Source: Chloroflexota bacterium (GTDB taxonomy: Bacteria; Chloroflexota; Dehalococcoidia; JACPEP01). From it: 55,927 nt of DNA. The position numbers and the translations under genes are program-made. Numbering within the stretch: the stretch's first letter is position 1; each line of letters starts with the position of its first letter. This document shows positions 53,557 to 55,927 of the stretch, one piece after another. The stretch spans positions 1-55,927 of the forward strand of contig JACPEP010000011.1 in the NCBI GenBank assembly GCA_016183425.1. Reading direction: 5' to 3'. The notes under the pieces were generated by a model that worked only from the letters and a program-made list of their open reading frames with translations, searched no databases and was not told the DNA's origin.

Positions 53557-54275
53557 TGCAGGTCGTTTTTAAGGTTCAGCGCTATCAGCCGGAGAGAGAC
53601 GGGCAGCCCTATTTTCAGTCTTTTCCCCTAGAGCTGCCGGAGCGAGCTACCGTACTGGATGGCCTTCACCAGATCAAAGATGAGCGGGACGGTAGCTTGA
53701 GCTTCCGGCGCTCTTGCCGCAGCGCTATCTGCGGCTCGTGCGCCATGTACATAAATGGGGCTTACCATCTGGCGTGCAACACGGGGGTGGAGACCCTGAA
53801 GGCTCAGGAGATCGTGGTCAGCCCGCTACCCCATTTGAGGGTGATAAAAGACCTTATCGTAGACATGCAGCCCTTCTTCGAGAAGTTCGAGCGGGCCCTG
53901 CCTTACCTTATGACGACTACCCCTCCGCCGGAGCGGGAGCGACTCCAGAGCCCGGAGCAGCGGCGAGCCTTCGAAGAGATGATAAACTGCATACAATGTG
54001 CTGCCTGTTATTCCGCCTGCCCCATGGTGTGGACAGACCCCCAGTACCTGGGGCCAGCGGCCCTGACCAAGGTCTACCGTTTCGTCTCCGACTCTCGGGA
54101 TGAGGTGGGCCGCCAGCGCTTGGCTCTGGTGGACAACGACCATGGAGTGTGGCGATGCCATACTATCTTCAACTGCCACATCGCCTGTCCCAAGAACATA
54201 AACCCCACCTGGTCTATCCAGCAGTTGAAGAGGAAGACGATAGCGCGCCGCCTGCGCTTCTGGGAACGGGGATAG
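53553..54275 (+). CDS. sdhB: Succinate dehydrogenase/fumarate reductase iron-sulfur subunit
   Basis: The 240-residue subunit overlaps sdhA by 4 bases (ATGA-like overlap). It has all three cluster sites: [2Fe-2S] in SCRSAICGSCAMYINGAYHLAC, [4Fe-4S] in CIQCAACYSACP, and [3Fe-4S] in CHTIFNCHIACPKNINP. It carries electrons from the flavin to the membrane quinone. Confidence 0.96.
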   Translation: MMQVVFKVQRYQPERDGQPYFQSFPLELPERATVLDGLHQIKDERDGSLSFRRSCRSAICGSCAMYINGAYHLACNTGVETLKAQEIVVSPLPHLRVIKDLIVDMQPFFEKFERALPYLMTTTPPPERERLQSPEQRRAFEEMINCIQCAACYSACPMVWTDPQYLGPAALTKVYRFVSDSRDEVGRQRLALVDNDHGVWRCHTIFNCHIACPKNINPTWSIQQLKRKTIARRLRFWERG

Positions 54276-54312
54276 ACGGGTTTCTCTCTGGGGAAGAGGA
54301 AGGAGGCAAGTA

Positions 54313-54708
54313 GTGTACCGAGTTCGTCATACCGACCTGTGGCCCAGCCACTACAATCTGGGGATGTGGGTCTGGCTAGCACAGCGTATAAGCGGCATCG
54401 TTCTCGTCCTATACCTTTTCACTCACATCTGGGTTATCTCCTTTTCCATTGCCAACCGTCAGGGTCAAGAGTTTAACCAGGTCATGGCCCTTTTTCAGAC
54501 CCCCCTCTTTCTCAGCTTAGACCTGTTGCTCCTGGCGGGGGTCTTGTTCCATGCTCTCAACGGTATTCGGGTTATCCTGTTCGATCTGGGCATCGGAATA
54601 CGGCAACAGAAGGCCATTTTCTGGGGTGTTTTGGTGATTGTGTCAGCTATTTTTGCCTGGGGCGTGAGCCTGTGGTGGCCTTTTGTCCAGGGGAAACCCC
54701 TGGTCTAG
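54313..54708 (+). CDS. sdhC: Succinate dehydrogenase cytochrome b subunit
   Basis: The 131-residue membrane anchor starts at GTG 54313 after AGGAGG. It has three helices and the family features WLAQRISGIVLVLYLFTHIW and LDLLLLAGVLFHALNGIRVI, with histidines that can ligate heme. It is similar to the next gene's product along its whole length, so the two are paralogs. Confidence 0.9.
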   Translation: MYRVRHTDLWPSHYNLGMWVWLAQRISGIVLVLYLFTHIWVISFSIANRQGQEFNQVMALFQTPLFLSLDLLLLAGVLFHALNGIRVILFDLGIGIRQQKAIFWGVLVIVSAIFAWGVSLWWPFVQGKPLV

Positions 54709-54748
54709 CCACGTAGTCGGCTCGTTAAGGGATAAAGAGAGGAAGGTT

Positions 54749-55159
54749 ATGGAAGCTACCGCAACGGAAGAGCACCTCACATCTACCACCGTTACGGAGG
54801 TGGGGAGGGGTAACTTGGTGTGGCTAATGCAGCGGGTCAGCGCGGCCCTCCTCCTTTTCTTCCTGGGAGCTCATTTCTGGGTGCTTCACTTTGCCGTCGC
54901 CGGAGAGAAGCTCACCTTCCAGGGGGTAGCAGAGCGTCTTCGCACGCCCCTCTTCGTGTTCATCGACCTCGCCCTTGTGGCGGTGGTCGTTTTTCACGGT
55001 CTTAATGGGCTATTGGTTGTGGTCACCGATTTCAACCTCAGTCGCGGAGCGCGCACGGTGGTGGTTTGGCTGCTCTGGATAGTGGGAGTGGTCACCTTCC
55101 TTTATGGAGCCAACGCCCTGCTCCCCTTTATGGGTTATAGCCCTCTCTTCACCCGCTAG
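54749..55159 (+). CDS. sdhD: Succinate dehydrogenase membrane anchor subunit
   Basis: ATG 54749 is chosen (GAGGAAGG upstream); an in-frame ATG at 54683 overlaps sdhC and gives non-family sequence. The 136-residue protein has three helices, VWLMQRVSAALLLFFLGAHFW and IDLALVAVVVFHGLNGLLVV, aligned with SdhC. Both anchors retain a histidine in helix 1 and in helix 2, so two hemes are possible. Last gene of the sdhABCD operon. Confidence 0.88.
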   Translation: MEATATEEHLTSTTVTEVGRGNLVWLMQRVSAALLLFFLGAHFWVLHFAVAGEKLTFQGVAERLRTPLFVFIDLALVAVVVFHGLNGLLVVVTDFNLSRGARTVVVWLLWIVGVVTFLYGANALLPFMGYSPLFTR

Positions 55160-55178
55160 CCCAAAATAATCTAAGATT

Positions 55179-55200
55179 GCCCAGGGCTACCCCTTTGGGC
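55179..55200. terminator. Hairpin between sdhD and the HEPN gene
   Basis: GCCCAGGG and CCC-TT-TGGGC form a bulged stem of about eight pairs at 55179-55200, between converging genes. It is followed on the plus strand by GCATTTAAT. Possibly a weak bidirectional terminator. Confidence 0.4.
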
Positions 55201-55204
55201 GCAT

Positions 55205-55618
55205 TTAATAGCCTAGAGAAGATTGGATGGCATCGGCGATGGCGGACATGAAGTCCCAGGCTTTGCGGAGCCGCTCCCGTACGTACCCCTGGTCGAACTC
55301 GTAATGGTCGGTGTAGTCTCCATCCAGGCGGTCTTTGAAGGACTGCTCATAATATTCAGCCCATTGTTTGTCTACCAAGCCCCTGTCTACAAAATCTCGA
55401 TTAAAAAGCTCCTTTACTGGAAAGTGCTCTGTGGTGGTGAAACCCTTGGTCAGGAGCAAGGCGGTGACGGCATAGTATTGGGCGAAATACAAGCGGCTGA
55501 TAGAATCCCTCAGGTTCTGACTGTCTAAAAGAGAGTGGGCGGCATCCAGGGTCTCCCGCGCTTTACGTAGACGGTACTCTATCAATGACGTTTCTGGTGA
55601 GGTGGCGGTCATCGTCAT
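55205..55618 (-). CDS. HEPN-domain protein
   Basis: The 137-residue protein matches the HEPN (PF05168-like) pattern: LRDSISRLYFAQYYAVTALLLTKG followed by EHFPVKELFNRDFV and RLDGDYTDHYEF. HEPN proteins usually pair with an MNT nucleotidyltransferase in toxin-antitoxin or other systems. No MNT gene lies beside it; the stretch upstream (55619-55696) is short and downstream is sdhD. A strong AGGAGG site precedes the ATG. Role uncertain. Confidence 0.78.
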   Translation of the reverse strand: MTMTATSPETSLIEYRLRKARETLDAAHSLLDSQNLRDSISRLYFAQYYAVTALLLTKGFTTTEHFPVKELFNRDFVDRGLVDKQWAEYYEQSFKDRLDGDYTDHYEFDQGYVRERLRKAWDFMSAIADAIQSSLGY

Positions 55619-55696
55619 GAAACACCTCCTTTTACCTCCTCCTTATATTTTACAACATATTATGACGGAGAATCATTCAAACGCTCCGAAAGGGCT

Positions 55697-55927
55697 CTAC
55701 GTCAATAAGTGTGATGGGCCTCGTGCAGCCTGGGGATTGACCTCCTTATGGTTGCTGAGGAGGACCCTCAGCCTGAAGTTTCTATCGTTTCGGTAGCCAT
55801 AGGCGATACGCTTGATGACCCTTCGCTGCGCTCGAGGGCAGGCTCTTGATCCGGTTGTTCTTGCCCTCCACGAAGCCGTTGGTGTAGGGATGGTCGAAGT
55901 AGTTGAGGATCTCCTGTCGCCAGTCCC
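55697..55927 (-). pseudogene. ISL3-family transposase C-terminal remnant with a 25-base insertion
   Basis: The minus strand reads DWRQEILNYFDHPYTNGFVE and GKNNRIK, then is interrupted, and resumes in another frame as VIKRIAYGYRNDRNFRLRVL ending at a TAG at 55697. NNRIK followed by VIKRIAYGYRN is the ISL3 C-terminal signature. The interrupting 25 bases (55820-55844) shift the frame. The gene continues beyond the window edge. Confidence 0.8.
55820..55844. repeat. 25-base inserted repeat in the ISL3 remnant
   Basis: The extra bases between the NNRIK and VIKR codons read CCTTCGCTGCGCTCGAGGGC on the plus strand and then AGGCT. This resembles the short dispersed element (CCTTCG...CTCAGGGCAGGCT type) often seen inside genes and spacers of environmental Chloroflexota. 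The copy count cannot be seen here. Confidence 0.45.

Noticed and set aside
1-55927. CRISPR arrays, rRNA genes or prophage
   Set aside because: No regularly spaced repeats, rRNA sequence or phage structural genes were seen.

Overview
The window is a high-GC bacterial segment, apparently from an uncultured lineage. It has many GTG and TTG starts, strong AGGAGG-type ribosome binding sites, tight ATGA-type overlaps and sigma70-like promoters. The gene content (a tup tungstate transporter, a tlyA-nadK pair, a sdhABCD operon with two similar membrane anchors, a fused 2Fe-2S/molybdopterin hydroxylase) and a short inserted repeat resembling those seen in environmental Chloroflexota suggest Chloroflexota, perhaps Dehalococcoidia. 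That placement is inference; there is no rRNA gene here.

Layout. 1-140: truncated insertion sequence end. 145-6542: operon-like set of a DUF364-type protein, a fused molybdenum hydroxylase, a TPP-dependent enzyme and an amidohydrolase, probably a catabolic pathway of unknown substrate. 6543-6881: structured intergenic repeat. 6882-22918: housekeeping and mixed genes: Rel, VOC protein, cupin, ZIP transporter with a possible pseudoknotted leader, FtsH, TldD-UppP-TldE, a GHMP sugar kinase, RsmI, an FAD oxidoreductase, the TupABC tungstate importer and tRNA-Glu(CTC), whose gene lies directly against or inside the start of tupA. 23093-49125: a large surface-polysaccharide locus: promoter, BY-kinase/Wzz protein with nine consecutive tyrosines, Wzy-like polymerase or ligase, glycosyltransferases, methyltransferases, DegT aminotransferase, Wzx-like flippase, radical SAM enzymes, two UPF0104-type membrane proteins, and at the far end a GT39-type and a YfhO-type membrane glycosyltransferase. 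49146-51892: TlyA, NAD kinase, a GNAT acetyltransferase and a Nudix hydrolase. 51886-55159: succinate dehydrogenase/fumarate reductase. 55205-55927: a HEPN-domain protein and a broken ISL3-like transposase.

The most unusual part is the interior of the polysaccharide locus, about 37.5-44.6 kb. Base composition drops, and a nucleotidyltransferase, two paralogous B12-binding radical SAM enzymes and an alkaline-phosphatase-superfamily enzyme appear. Between and beside the radical SAM paralogs lie decayed remnants of an IS256 transposase, a second alkaline-phosphatase-superfamily gene and what looks like a split DUF362/ferredoxin-type gene. This is consistent with repeated acquisition and partial replacement of a glycan-modification cassette. 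No CRISPR array, rRNA operon or phage was seen.
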